Of a stretch of 64,000 bases of DNA, positions 16,676 to 26,244 are shown piece after piece (the first letter of the stretch is position 1; each line of letters opens with the position of its first letter). The translations under genes and the position numbers were made by a program. Below the pieces are notes generated by a model. The model did no database searches, was not told the origin of the DNA, and saw only the letters and a program-made list of their open reading frames with translations. The stretch is from JADCRZ01 sp041751095 (GTDB lineage: Bacteria > Bacteroidota > Bacteroidia > Chitinophagales > Chitinophagaceae): contig JBGSYC010000138.1 of assembly GCA_041751095.1 (NCBI GenBank), positions 1 through 64,000 of the forward strand. Direction: 5' to 3'.

Positions 16676-18034
16676 CTATCGCATTGCCAGCTCATTTACC
16701 TGCAGCATGCGGTAAATGGTGGATTTCCCGATATCCAGCTTTTGAGCAACGAGCAAAACATCCGAGTTATATTTATCCAGGTAATATTGAATAATCTGGT
16801 TGGTATACTGTTTCAATGATATCTCCTGGCTTAAAAGATTGCTCATGGAAGCAGCGCTGTTTAAGGTTATATGCTCAGGGTCTATATTTTCCTCATCTGA
16901 CATTACCACAGCGAGTTCCATTAAAGACTTTAACTCGCGCACATTTCCGGGAAAAACATAATGCAGCAACTTCTGCTGCGCAGCGGTAGAAATATTTTTT
17001 TTACCAAGTTTATTCTCTTTACAAAACAGATCAGTAAAGTGCTTGGCGAGGATCAAAATATCGTTGCCCCTTTCGCGAAGGGGAGGAATGTCAACCGGCA
17101 AGCCAATCAGGCGATAGTACAAATCTTCACGGAAACGCTTTTCTTTCACTTCTTCAAGCAGGTTTTTATGCGTGGCAACAATAATGCGTACATTGATCGG
17201 AGTAACCTCATTACCCCCCACACGTGTGATCTCTCTTTCCTGGAGAACCCTCAATAATTTTGCCTGCAGGGCTATATCCAGTTCACCAATCTCATCCAGG
17301 AACAATGTTCCTTTGCTGGCTTCTTCAAATTTTCCGATCCTTCTTGTCACTGCACCGGTGAAGGCGCCTTTCTCATGTCCGAACAATTCACTTTCCAACA
17401 GGTCTTTAGGAATAGCAGCAACGTTGACAGCTATAAAGGGCATTTTATGCCGGTCGGAATTATAGTGTATGGCTTTCGCAACCACTTCTTTACCGGTTCC
17501 GGTTTCCCCGGTTATAGAAACGGTGATATTTGTTTTACAGGCTTTTTCAATGAGCGAGTATATTCTTTTAATTGAATCACTTTTCCCGAGGATCATCTGA
17601 GAAAAATCGTACTTGCGGCCTACTTCAGAACGGAGGTCAGCAACTTCCTGCTTTAATCCTGCGATCTCCCGCAGGTGCAGGATCGAGTTCCACAACCTGT
17701 CTTTCGAATCTTCATCTTTTACAATATAATCAAACGCGCCATTTTTTAAGAGATTAATGGCAGTACCTACATCTTCCTGGCCTGAAAGAATAACCACCTG
17801 GATATCCTTATTGTATTCTTTGATTTTTTTCAATACTTCCCCGCCATCGCTTCCGGGTAAAGAATAATCGAGGGTAACCACATCAGGGCTTTCATGAAGA
17901 CGTGAAAAAAATTCTTTAACGGAGTCGAATCTTTTGACCTCATATTCCGGATTGAGGGAAAGATAATGGAATAACATAGAGCCATACCAGACATCATCTT
18001 CCAGTATGAAGATCTTCAATGCATCTTTTTTCAT
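16676..18034 (-). CDS. Sigma-54-dependent response regulator (NtrC type)
   Basis: A 452-aa transcription activator. The receiver domain (1-120) has Asp56 in VVTLDYSLPGSDGG and Lys106. The AAA+ domain (about 145-370) has Walker A GETGTGKE at 176-183, the sigma-54-contacting loop GAFTGA at 223-228, Walker B LFLDEIG and the arginine-finger region RFREDLYYRL. The C-terminal helix-turn-helix (about 425-445) reads LLVAQKLDIGKSTIYRML. The GAFTGA loop is intact, so it should activate sigma-54 promoters. It is the first gene of a minus-strand unit with the hybrid kinase. Confidence 0.95.
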   Translation of the reverse strand: MKKDALKIFILEDDVWYGSMLFHYLSLNPEYEVKRFDSVKEFFSRLHESPDVVTLDYSLPGSDGGEVLKKIKEYNKDIQVVILSGQEDVGTAINLLKNGAFDYIVKDEDSKDRLWNSILHLREIAGLKQEVADLRSEVGRKYDFSQMILGKSDSIKRIYSLIEKACKTNITVSITGETGTGKEVVAKAIHYNSDRHKMPFIAVNVAAIPKDLLESELFGHEKGAFTGAVTRRIGKFEEASKGTLFLDEIGELDIALQAKLLRVLQEREITRVGGNEVTPINVRIIVATHKNLLEEVKEKRFREDLYYRLIGLPVDIPPLRERGNDILILAKHFTDLFCKENKLGKKNISTAAQQKLLHYVFPGNVRELKSLMELAVVMSDEENIDPEHITLNSAASMSNLLSQEISLKQYTNQIIQYYLDKYNSDVLLVAQKLDIGKSTIYRMLQVNELAMR

Positions 18035-18519
18035 AGATCGGATATAAGATTAAGGGGGGAATCAACTTTCCCAATTGTAGAACGTTTCCTATAATAGAAT
18101 ATTATTATTAACATTGTCCGGGATGGGTTGATATGACCAAATACATATTACCACTTATATAACAATCTTCCTTCGGTTATCCATAAACGTATGAAAAACG
18201 GCGATGGCATTGAATTCAAATCACCCGTGAGGGGTTCAGCCCTTTATAAGGAAATGCTGTCTGATGCCAGGCCAGGTCAAAAAAAACACACTGTTACAGA
18301 TGCTTACCCTTCCCTTAATTCCGGACAAACGCAGGAAGCAGGCTGCCTGTAAGCCATTGGAATCTTTGCCGGAAGCACACGAAAGCGTCATGCAGATCAT
18401 CATCAAAGCGGTAAGATACTGATGAATACTATCGTTTTGTTCATGCATATCCCCTTGCATAAAATACCTTTTTAAGGATATCCTAACGAAGCTTTGCTTC
18501 TTTAATCATGGTTCCTGCC
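18035..18519. other. Divergent intergenic region
   Basis: About 480 bases between the minus-strand regulator and the plus-strand Ig-like gene. A 52-codon ATG frame at 18264-18422 (start MPGQVKKNTLLQML) is protein-like but has no recognised family. It could be a small gene or a remnant. No sigma-54 -24/-12 motif was recognised by eye. Confidence 0.4.
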
Positions 18520-18527
18520 TATGTTTG
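18520..18527 (+). promoter_or_regulatory. Bacteroidota -7 promoter box TATGTTTG
   Basis: TATGTTTG matches TAnnTTTG and precedes the Ig-like lipoprotein gene. It overlaps an in-frame TTG at 18525, which therefore should not be the start codon. Confidence 0.5.
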
Positions 18528-18551
18528 CAGCTGTTTAAACTATTTACCGGA

Positions 18552-19973
18552 TTGCAAAAGGATATTTTTGGTACTTTTTCTTTCATTTGTATTATCTGCG
18601 GAATCTGTATGATCAGTATTATAAGCGGCACTGGTTGTGCTAATATCATACCTCCATCCGGTGGACCCAGAGATTCTCTTCCTCCTGAACTGGTGGCGGT
18701 AACCCCGAAAGATTCGTCACTTAATTTCAGCGCCAAAAAAATCAGCTTTTCTTTTGACGAGTATGTAGAAGTGCAGAATCTGCAGGAAAACCTGATCGTT
18801 TCTCCCGTGCCCAAAGTCATACCTGTAATAGAATCCAAATTGCGTAATGTAACCGTTCAGATAAAAGATACGCTTGAGCCAAATACCACATACTCCATAA
18901 ATTTCGGAAATGCCATTCGCGACATAAACGAGGGCAATGTGCTGAAAGACTTTACCTATGTGTTCGCTACAGGAAGCACGCTTGATGACAATGAATTATC
19001 CGGAAAAGTTATTCTTGCCGAAACGGGAAAAACAGATAGTACGTTAACCGTAATGCTCCACCGTAGTGGGGACGATTCCGCCATTATTAAAGAGCGGCCG
19101 CGTTACATAGCAAGGCTGGATGGAACAGGGAACTTCACCTTTAGACATTTACCTTCGGGATCATTTTACATATTTGCCCTCAAAGATGAAGGCGGCTCTT
19201 TGCGGTATCTTTCCAAAGGTCAGCTGATCGCCTTTTCAGCCACACCTGTCGTTGTTACAGAAAAAACTGAACCTGTGACCTTGTACGCTTATATTGAAAA
19301 AGCGGATGAAGTAAAAAAAGCAACACCCATTGTTCCAACCGCACGGGAAAAAAGAACCTTAGATAAGCGATTAAGGTACCAGACCAGCCTCGACAACGGG
19401 CAGCAGGACATTCTAAGCAATTTTGAAATGCAGTTTCTTACCCCACTGAAAATTTTCGATTCCGCCAGGGTTATTTTCGCAGACACAAACTACCAGCGGA
19501 TCACAAATTATTCTTTCCGGGCGGATTCACTTATGCAAAAATTAATATTACGGCATAGCTGGAAACCTGGTGAGGCGTATAACCTGATCCTGGGTAAGGA
19601 TTTTGCGGAAGATAGTACTGGCAACAAGCTTTTGAAAAGCGATACCCTTGTAATCAGGGCAAAAAAAGAATCAGATTACGGAAGCCTGCGGTTAAGATTC
19701 CCAACCCTCGAGCTGGGTAACAATCCGGTTTTGCAATTTGTGCAGGGTGATAAGATCGTTTCGTCTTTCCGGCTTAACACAAGGGACTTCTACCAAAAAC
19801 TTTTTCCTCCCGGGGAGTACGAATTACGCATTTTGTATGATCAGAATGGCAATGAAAGATGGGATGCGGGTGTTTTTTTCGGGCAACACTTGCAACCGGA
19901 AAGAGTACAGGCAATCGACAAAAAGGTTACGGTGAAAGGCAACTGGGATAATGATACAAGTATAACCCTCTGA
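18552..19973 (+). CDS. Ig-like domain lipoprotein
   Basis: A surface or periplasmic lipoprotein of a family common in Bacteroidota. A hydrophobic segment ends in the lipobox ISGTGC, followed by the family hallmark ANIIPPSGGPRDSLPPELV. The first domain after it is a Big_5/SbsA-type Ig-like fold (SFDEYVEVQNLQENLIVSP, LEPNTTYSINFGNAIRDINE). A carboxypeptidase-regulatory-like module (FTFRHLPSGSFYIFALKDEG) and a C-terminal beta domain ending in GEYELRILYDQNGNERWDAG follow. Its function is unknown, though the spacing of the domains suggests cell-surface binding. The TTG at 18552 gives a charged n-region; the ATG at 18609 would leave too short a signal peptide. The start is uncertain. Confidence 0.82.
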   Translation: MQKDIFGTFSFICIICGICMISIISGTGCANIIPPSGGPRDSLPPELVAVTPKDSSLNFSAKKISFSFDEYVEVQNLQENLIVSPVPKVIPVIESKLRNVTVQIKDTLEPNTTYSINFGNAIRDINEGNVLKDFTYVFATGSTLDDNELSGKVILAETGKTDSTLTVMLHRSGDDSAIIKERPRYIARLDGTGNFTFRHLPSGSFYIFALKDEGGSLRYLSKGQLIAFSATPVVVTEKTEPVTLYAYIEKADEVKKATPIVPTAREKRTLDKRLRYQTSLDNGQQDILSNFEMQFLTPLKIFDSARVIFADTNYQRITNYSFRADSLMQKLILRHSWKPGEAYNLILGKDFAEDSTGNKLLKSDTLVIRAKKESDYGSLRLRFPTLELGNNPVLQFVQGDKIVSSFRLNTRDFYQKLFPPGEYELRILYDQNGNERWDAGVFFGQHLQPERVQAIDKKVTVKGNWDNDTSITL

Positions 19974-20092
19974 ATTGTTCACCCCGTTCTTTGCGTACAA
20001 AGCAAAACAATGCAGGCAATCCCCATATCTGTTGGGCGACCCCATAGATGCCGCCTCAGAACCTACGAGCAACTACCGGTCACCGGGTCATC

Positions 20093-21244
20093 TTACCTTT
20101 CGGATTTTTGCGAAAATGCAAAGTCCGCAACCAGCGGAAAATGATCTGAGAATGGAAGCTCCTCCTTTTTATACTGAAGAACTTCAAGGGTTTTATCAGC
20201 CAATATATAATCAATCCTTAAGGTCGGAGAGATAAAAACGAACGTTCTTCCCAATCCAAAACTTTTTTTGATAAAAGCATCCTGACGGTTGCCTTTCACC
20301 GTAAAGTAAGTGTAGGAATTCGGCACATCATTGAAATCGCCGCAGATAATTTCCGGGTAAACGCTCTTGTCCAGTTCAGCCCTTACCAGGTCTGCCTGCC
20401 GGCTTCTCAGTCCATAAGACCTCCTGAACTTAGAAATAATGCCCCTGCCTGCTTCAACGATACTGTCTCTGTCATCGGCCTTCCTGATGTTGTGGAGCCC
20501 CCGGTAGTCGTTTCCAGTGAACAGGAAGGATTGCAAATGGGTGGTGAACACATTTATTTTTCTGCCCCTGATGTCAATAGTAGCGCGGATCAGGCTTTCA
20601 CTCGCTTTATGGGAGTCGGTACGGGCATACCGGACGCGAAGCGTATCTGTTATAGGATGGCGGGAGAATATAGCAACCCCATGCTCATACGACCCGTTAG
20701 CCGTAAGGTGATCGCTTGCAAAATAGTGGTACGGATAGCTGAGCTGCTTCTTTATGAAAGGAATATTATAATCGAAGAGGTCAGGCCTGCGTGACTCAAA
20801 AAATTCCTGAAAACACACAACATCTGCATCCTGTCTGTTAATAAATGCGAACATCTTCAGCCGGTTACTGGTTCCCCCTTTGCTTTGCTTATTCATTTCA
20901 TCCCACCGGGAAACATTCCAGGTAAGTATCCGGAACGAATCGGCTTGTTTACCCGGGTCAAATGTTGCCATTATGTTAAAAGCGAACAACGCATGTATCT
21001 GAAACCAGCCCACCGCTAAAGCAGCCAGTGAAAGAAAGGCCCATGTAGATCTGACAAACACCCAGAAAAGAATAAATAATACGTTGGTGATCACAATAAA
21101 GATAAAGCCAACGCCAAGCAGGGCAACATAAAGATACCTGAGCGGATTACAGTAGGCGGCAAGACAGGCAACTAAAAAAAACAGTACAGTAATGATATTG
21201 GCAAGAATGAAAAAGCGTTTTGCTAACTTCCTGAATGGAGACAT
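20093..21244 (-). CDS. Endonuclease/exonuclease/phosphatase family membrane protein
   Basis: A 383-aa protein with three N-terminal membrane spans (residues about 12-95) and a C-terminal EEP (DNase I-like) domain. Metal and catalytic motifs are LTWNVSRW (Asn), VVCFQEFFE (Glu), EIICGDFNDVPNS (Asp and Asn) and the final FSDHFPLVADF (Asp-His). The membrane-anchored form is common in Bacteroidota, and the domain is expected to face the periplasm. The substrate could be nucleic acid, phospholipid or another phosphodiester. It ends a run of minus-strand genes with two rhomboids; the upstream gene is 8 bases away, so an operon is likely. Confidence 0.92.
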   Translation of the reverse strand: MSPFRKLAKRFFILANIITVLFFLVACLAAYCNPLRYLYVALLGVGFIFIVITNVLFILFWVFVRSTWAFLSLAALAVGWFQIHALFAFNIMATFDPGKQADSFRILTWNVSRWDEMNKQSKGGTSNRLKMFAFINRQDADVVCFQEFFESRRPDLFDYNIPFIKKQLSYPYHYFASDHLTANGSYEHGVAIFSRHPITDTLRVRYARTDSHKASESLIRATIDIRGRKINVFTTHLQSFLFTGNDYRGLHNIRKADDRDSIVEAGRGIISKFRRSYGLRSRQADLVRAELDKSVYPEIICGDFNDVPNSYTYFTVKGNRQDAFIKKSFGLGRTFVFISPTLRIDYILADKTLEVLQYKKEELPFSDHFPLVADFAFSQKSER

Positions 21245-21252
21245 GATTAAAA

Positions 21253-22179
21253 TTACAAATCATCTCCGTTAGCAGCTCTTTTTAATATATCTTTTTCCTC
21301 TTCGGTAAGAAAGTGGATTCCCTTTTGGTTTATTTTATCCAAAATGTCGTCGACACGTTTTTGCGTTACGTTCGGCGTTTTTTTGAAGGGCTGTGATTCT
21401 TTAACCTTATAAAAATATTCCGGTTTCACAGGTTTGCTTTTGACCTTTTTGTCGGGATTAAAAAGGTTCTCTAACCAGTCGAAAAAATTATTCATCCATT
21501 CACTCCAGTCGCTGCCTTTTCTGAGCTGGTAGATAAACATAAAGCCCAGTCCGGCGCCTGCAACATGTGCAACATAAATTGCCGGATCCCCGGCACGAAT
21601 GCTTGCAAAATCGATGATCACATAAACAAGGGTTAGTATCCATAATGGAATGCCCCCGTTGATCATGGGGAATATGCGATAATCCGGGGATACTGTTGTT
21701 GTTGATACGGCCACTGCCATCACCGAGGCGTTGGCACCCAGGAACATGGCCGATGGAAGCGAAGATTGCAAAGAAGGAAATATGTAATAGGATAAAATAT
21801 AAAACACCGCACCGGCCAAACCACCATATATGTAAATGGGGACGAGTTTTCTGTTTCCCGCTATGTCCTGCAGAATGTAACCGAAACACCAAAGCCATAG
21901 CATATTCGCGACAAAATGGATCAGGTTTTGATGGGTAAACATGTGCGTCAGCACTGTCCAGGGCCGTGTAGCTAATTTATTGATATCCGCCGGTAGTAAA
22001 AACCAGTTGAGAATATTTTTAGGATAGGCAGCGATATCAAGGTTAGATACCAGGTAGATAACGTAGATAAAACCCAGCAGCGCAAATAGAATTGCATTGA
22101 TGATTATTAGGTTTACAAGGGCGTTCCCATCCTGTCCAAGTGTTATTTTATTACGGCTTCTTTCTTCCCTCACATTCAT
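21253..22179 (-). CDS. Rhomboid-like intramembrane serine protease, long form
   Basis: Rhomboid-type protein of about 308 aa with six membrane segments and a hydrophilic C-terminal tail of about 90 residues. The N-terminal LTHMFTHQNLIHFVANMLWL block and the HVAGAGLGFMF helix with the catalytic His are standard. The serine helix reads FLGANASVMAVAV, where the usual GASG is altered; the Ser of NAS is in the expected region. Activity is therefore likely but less certain than for the neighbour. The tail (QKRVDDILDKINQKGIHFLT) resembles a conserved C-terminal helix in Bacteroidota rhomboids. The start at 22179 (MNVREERSRNK) is preferred over the upstream ATG at 22236. Confidence 0.88.
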   Translation of the reverse strand: MNVREERSRNKITLGQDGNALVNLIIINAILFALLGFIYVIYLVSNLDIAAYPKNILNWFLLPADINKLATRPWTVLTHMFTHQNLIHFVANMLWLWCFGYILQDIAGNRKLVPIYIYGGLAGAVFYILSYYIFPSLQSSLPSAMFLGANASVMAVAVSTTTVSPDYRIFPMINGGIPLWILTLVYVIIDFASIRAGDPAIYVAHVAGAGLGFMFIYQLRKGSDWSEWMNNFFDWLENLFNPDKKVKSKPVKPEYFYKVKESQPFKKTPNVTQKRVDDILDKINQKGIHFLTEEEKDILKRAANGDDL

Positions 22180-22275
22180 GTATATAGATTTCTTTTTATG
22201 TACTAATATACAAAAGAATACCGGACATTTCTTCACGGTATTTACTTTGCCGGATTTTTTTTGGGGGGCGGTATA

Positions 22276-22896
22276 TTAATAAAACGTTCTCCTGTTGTTC
22301 TTGTTCCAGATGATCACTAAAATCAGCCCTGCGGCAGCTCCCCCGAGGTGCGCCCAATGGGCTATATTATCACCAGGCAGCCGGGCAATGCCTGAAAATA
22401 AATCCAGGGCCATCAACCCGGGGATGGCATATTTTGCTTTTATGGGGATGGGAATGAACATCAAAAATAATGGGGCGTTAGGATTCAAATATGCGAAAGC
22501 GGCAAATACACCCATGATAGCACCTGATGCACCAACAGCATAACCTTGTCCTCCACCTAAAAGCAAGTGAGCCACTCCTGCGGCAAGTCCACAGATTATG
22601 TAAAACTGCAAAAAGCGCTTTGGGCCCCAGAACTCCTCGAGGATTTTGCCAAACATATATAACCCAAACATGTTAAAGAGGATATGCCATATGCCACTAG
22701 AGTCATGCATGAACATGTGGGTAACTAGCTGCCATATGCCAAAGTAAGGTGATTGCAAGGGCCACAAGGCACCCCATTGCTCAAGGAATATTCCCTGTTT
22801 GGTAAAAACGACCTGCGCAAGGTAAACCAGCACATTCGCTATCAATAAATTTTTTACCACCGGCGGTAAAGAGCCTGCTGCCCTGTATTGTGCCAT
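22276..22896 (-). CDS. Rhomboid intramembrane serine protease
   Basis: A compact 206-aa rhomboid with six transmembrane helices. Signature features are LVTHMFMHDSSGIWHILFNM (HxxxxHxxxN type), the catalytic GASGAIMGV with Ser124, and AHWAHLGGAAAG with His183. Rhomboids cleave membrane-spanning substrates within the bilayer. It lies about 100 bases upstream of the longer rhomboid-like gene, and the pair is probably the result of an old duplication. It sits downstream of rlmD on the same strand. Confidence 0.95.
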   Translation of the reverse strand: MAQYRAAGSLPPVVKNLLIANVLVYLAQVVFTKQGIFLEQWGALWPLQSPYFGIWQLVTHMFMHDSSGIWHILFNMFGLYMFGKILEEFWGPKRFLQFYIICGLAAGVAHLLLGGGQGYAVGASGAIMGVFAAFAYLNPNAPLFLMFIPIPIKAKYAIPGLMALDLFSGIARLPGDNIAHWAHLGGAAAGLILVIIWNKNNRRTFY

Positions 22897-22985
22897 TCCT
22901 ATATAGTTTTAACCGAAATGAATTGTAACCATCAATCCTGCCCCGGGGAAAGCCGGTAAATTTTTCACCAGGCCCGTCCGGCAAA

Positions 22986-24395
22986 TCATAATAAAGCGCG
23001 CAACCTTAATTCTGCTACATTCTCGATATGATGTGTATGCGGGAACATGTCAACAGGCTGAACCCTTGTGATCGCATATTTCTCATTTAAAGCTTTCAGG
23101 TCTCTCGCCTGTGTAGAAGGATTGCAACTCACATAAATCACCTTAGGAGCCTCTATGTCTGCAATCTTTCTTACTAATTTTTCATGCATGCCTGCTCTCG
23201 GGGGATCAGTTATTATAACGTCTGGCTTACCATGTTGTTCAAAAAAGGCATCATCACAGATATCAACTGCGTCCCCGGCGTAAAACACTGCATTATTAAT
23301 GCCATTAAGGCTGGCATTTGATCTGGCGTCCTGTATGGCTTCGTCGATGAGTTCTACCCCGATGATCTTTTTCGCCTGCCTGCTTACAAAGATGCCAATG
23401 CTTCCTGTGCCACAGTAAAGATCATAAACCGTTTCTTTGCCTGTAAGTTCAGCAAACTCCCTTGTTAACCTGTATAATTGTTCTCCCTGGTAAGAATTTG
23501 TTTGAAAGAAAGATTTAGGGCCAACCATGAATTTAAAATCTTCCATCATCTCGAGTACATAACTGTTTCCGGCGTAAAGTTGCGGGTGCAGGTCATGAAT
23601 ACTGTCGTTCCACTTTGGATTGATGGTAAAAAATAAACTTGAGATCGATGGTACTTCCCGCAGTAAATGATCAAAAAGCTTCACCCGCTGAGCTTCATCG
23701 TCATGGCCAAAGCAGACATTCACCATAATTTCGCCCGTAGTACAGATGCGAAGGATAAGATTCCTCAACCACCCCTTGTGCTCTTTTATGTCATAATAGG
23801 TATACCTCTGAAGCCGGGCAAAATTACGGATGGTGTTTTTGATGATATTTGCGGGTTCATCCATCAGATGACAGGTATTGATATCAATTACTTTGTCAAA
23901 TAACTTAGGCACGTGAAAGCCCAGCGCGCTTTCCTGCGGAATAATGCCGTCGCGGTTAATTTCTTCCGGCAGCAGATAACGGCGATTGCTGAATGTGAAA
24001 TCAAGCTTATTGCGATACCGGCGGGACGGCGAGGCGCCAAGGATCGGCGATATTGCAGGCAGTGAAACTTTGCCGATCCTGCGCAGATGTTGTTCTACCT
24101 CATTTTGTTTAAACTGCAGTTGAATTTCATAAGGAAGCATCTGCCATTTGCACCCCCCGCAAACACCAAAGTGTTCACAAAACGGCGCTACGCGGTTCTT
24201 TGACATTTCGTGGATAAATATCACTTTTCCTTCTGCCCAGTCTTTTTTACTTTTTGATACCTGTATGTCAACGACATCACCGGGGACAGCCCCTTCAATA
24301 AAGATCACTTTTCCTTCAATCCGGCTTAATGCCTTTCCTTCCGCAGCGTAATCTTCAACAAGGATGTTATGCAGCACCACTTTCTTTTTTGGCAT
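22986..24395 (-). CDS. rlmD: 23S rRNA (uracil-1939-C5)-methyltransferase
   Basis: A 469-aa SAM-dependent RNA methyltransferase of the RumA/TrmA family. A TRAM domain at about 1-60 binds RNA. An iron-sulphur cysteine set is present as CEHFGVCGGC (Cys73, 79 and 82) with a fourth Cys in NTCHLMDE. The SAM-binding motif is YDLYCGTGSIGIFVS, then DPPRAGMHEKL, and the catalytic Cys lies in YVSCNPSTQARDL. The length is normal for the family. Whether it acts at position 1939 or at a related site (RlmC/RlmCD-like) cannot be told from sequence. A TAnnTTTG box ends five bases before the ATG. Confidence 0.9.
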   Translation of the reverse strand: MPKKKVVLHNILVEDYAAEGKALSRIEGKVIFIEGAVPGDVVDIQVSKSKKDWAEGKVIFIHEMSKNRVAPFCEHFGVCGGCKWQMLPYEIQLQFKQNEVEQHLRRIGKVSLPAISPILGASPSRRYRNKLDFTFSNRRYLLPEEINRDGIIPQESALGFHVPKLFDKVIDINTCHLMDEPANIIKNTIRNFARLQRYTYYDIKEHKGWLRNLILRICTTGEIMVNVCFGHDDEAQRVKLFDHLLREVPSISSLFFTINPKWNDSIHDLHPQLYAGNSYVLEMMEDFKFMVGPKSFFQTNSYQGEQLYRLTREFAELTGKETVYDLYCGTGSIGIFVSRQAKKIIGVELIDEAIQDARSNASLNGINNAVFYAGDAVDICDDAFFEQHGKPDVIITDPPRAGMHEKLVRKIADIEAPKVIYVSCNPSTQARDLKALNEKYAITRVQPVDMFPHTHHIENVAELRLRALL

Positions 24396-24399
24396 GCGG

Positions 24400-24407
24400 C
24401 AAAAATA
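24400..24407 (-). promoter_or_regulatory. Bacteroidota -7 box (TATTTTTG) at rlmD start
   Basis: On the minus strand TATTTTTG lies so close to the ATG (24395) that transcription would begin at or next to the start codon. No clear -33 element is visible. Confidence 0.4.
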
Positions 24408-24600
24408 AGAAATGATTCAGGGCGGGGCAGAACTTTAACAGGAAGCCGATGGCAGGCTGTTGCGGTAAGCAAAGCAAAATATCCACTCCGCTAAGAAGGG
24501 AAGGAGAGGGTTGAAATTTTCCAATCAGCAATCGGAATTGCAACAACTGCTGACATAAAATGGCATATTCCTGATCACTTACTGCTGATTGCCGATTATT

Positions 24601-25386
24601 TCATTTAACATGTTCAAAATAGCGCCTGCATTCGTTAACTTTATCCGTGTTGATAATATCTACTCCCTCCCCGTGCAGGAACGACCATGTTTCCGCATCA
24701 TCCGAAGCACCCCACAAACGAAGGAGTTTTCCCTGCTTATGAACAAGCTTGATCATTGCCCTGAGCTTTTCGGCGGCCTTTAACGTGTCACCGGCAACGT
24801 AGTTCCGGTAGTTGTCGCTAATCACAGCAACTTTTTCCAACATGACGGGGGTGTAATTTTCATAAGGACGGCCATCAAAATTAATGTAAGAAGGATAGTT
24901 AGTCCAGTTGTCCTGACTGCCCCTGTCGCCGCTTATGATTATCCGCACCGCGCCAGGACTATGACCCGGGTCAAAATACTGCCTGTTCTTTTCAACCATG
25001 TTTACGAGGTATGGTAAAACCACTTCAGGCTTTTCTTTAATATCTATCACCAATGATACTTTATACGAAGTATCAGGTGAGATGTACCCACGGTTTTGTT
25101 TAAACAACAGTATAATAGGATTCACATATAAAGATTCCAAAGTTCTAAACGGATCAATTTGGTTACGGGTATGGGCTACTGCCAATGTATTATCCAAAAC
25201 AAATACATCCGCTTCAATAGAAAACACCTTCGCCTGAAGGGCATTCGTCAAAGGATTGGCTTTCTCATAGTCGTTATGGGCATGAATGCGTACCTGCGTT
25301 ATTGCCGGTATAGTTAATAATATCATCATCAATCCAAGAAGGACTTCCTTCAGGGAAACTTCAGGTTTGCAAGCATTTTTATTCAT
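24601..25386 (-). CDS. PLC/glycerophosphodiester phosphodiesterase-like secreted protein
   Basis: An exported TIM-barrel phosphodiesterase-like protein (about 261 aa). A signal peptide (EVLLGLMMILLTIPAITQ) precedes VRIHAHNDYEKANPL, whose His-Asn pair starts the barrel, followed by SIEADVFVLDNTLAVAHTR with the metal-binding Glu-Asp and second His. Later motifs are LVIDIKEKPE, RIIISGDRG and GVDIINTDKV. Members of this group are annotated as phosphatidylinositol-specific phospholipase C or GDPD-like. The substrate is unknown. The start at 25386 gives a proper signal peptide; the longer frame from 25437 would not. Confidence 0.85.
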   Translation of the reverse strand: MNKNACKPEVSLKEVLLGLMMILLTIPAITQVRIHAHNDYEKANPLTNALQAKVFSIEADVFVLDNTLAVAHTRNQIDPFRTLESLYVNPIILLFKQNRGYISPDTSYKVSLVIDIKEKPEVVLPYLVNMVEKNRQYFDPGHSPGAVRIIISGDRGSQDNWTNYPSYINFDGRPYENYTPVMLEKVAVISDNYRNYVAGDTLKAAEKLRAMIKLVHKQGKLLRLWGASDDAETWSFLHGEGVDIINTDKVNECRRYFEHVK

Positions 25387-25603
25387 GGTACATGTATTGT
25401 CTGACAGCCGTATTATCCACGTCTTTGATGAGAACAACTGATCTTACCTTTTGATAAAATTCTTACGGGAATGTGGAAAACAATTTGTGTAAGTTCAAAA
25501 AAATTATTAATCCATTGCCGGATTCTTTCAATGATGGCAGGATACTTGATTAAAGTATTGCGGCAAACAAAATACTAAGACAATTTAAATTAAACTATTA
25601 ATC

Positions 25604-25918
25604 ATGAAAAATCTCCTTTTTTTAGCTATGCTTTTGATAGGTATTGCAGCATGTGAAACGCCTCAACCGGCTACGGGTACTGATCAATCCGGAACAAGCG
25701 GAACTTCCGGAACAGGTACTTCAGGCACATCTACAGACGGAACTTCCGGCACTGGAACCGGAACTACAGGAACTGGAACAACTGGAACAGGAACTACAGG
25801 TTCTGGAACGGGCACGGGGACAACGGGTTCTGGCACAGGTACCGGAACAACTGGTTCCGGCACAGGTACAGGAAGTTCTTCTACCGATACAACCAAGAGT
25901 GGAAGTGTACCAAGGTAA
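25604..25918 (+). CDS. Gly/Thr/Ser-rich repeat lipoprotein 1
   Basis: A 104-aa lipoprotein. The signal peptide MKNLLFLAMLLIGIAAC ends in a lipobox Cys at residue 17. Nearly everything after it is low complexity, made of Gly, Thr and Ser, with three tandem copies of TTGSGTGTG (27 bp each) near the end. The product is probably an unstructured surface or periplasmic spacer. Because the repeat is a multiple of three bases, copy-number change would alter length and not frame. Open frames on other strands here are artefacts of the repeat. A paralogue lies at 26245. Confidence 0.8.
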   Translation: MKNLLFLAMLLIGIAACETPQPATGTDQSGTSGTSGTGTSGTSTDGTSGTGTGTTGTGTTGTGTTGSGTGTGTTGSGTGTGTTGSGTGTGSSSTDTTKSGSVPR

Positions 25919-25938
25919 ATAATAACCTTAAAAATATT

Positions 25939-25967
25939 AAAGGCCGTTTTATACGGCCTTTTTTTTT
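25939..25967 (+). terminator. Rho-independent terminator
   Basis: AAAGGCCGT (25939-25947) pairs with ACGGCCTTT (25953-25961) around TTTAT, followed by a run of T. It ends the repeat lipoprotein 1 gene. Confidence 0.9.
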
Positions 25968-26244
25968 GAGCGAATATGACCTCTTTGTAGAATTTTGAGG
26001 AAAAGGAAAACAATTTTTCTTTCCCATACTGTAGAACCTTTGCATCGTTAGTTAGTTAAGATAATATCTTTATATAAAAAGATTATAACGCAACACTATG
26101 AAAGTGAATATATTATACCATATCTTCCAGCAGCATTCCACCCGGCTGGCGGCAAATTGGTGGTTGATGGCAAAATACTTGAATGCTTAATGAGGTCAAT
26201 AGATATATTAACCATCCACGTTTTAAATTTAAAAAGTATAACTT

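Noticed and set aside
25684..26013. 109-codon minus-strand frame rich in Val and Pro
   Set aside because: Artefact of the Gly/Thr repeat of the lipoprotein gene, and it crosses the terminator.
26098..26190. 30-codon frame starting MKVNILYHIF
   Set aside because: Too short, with no signal or family features.
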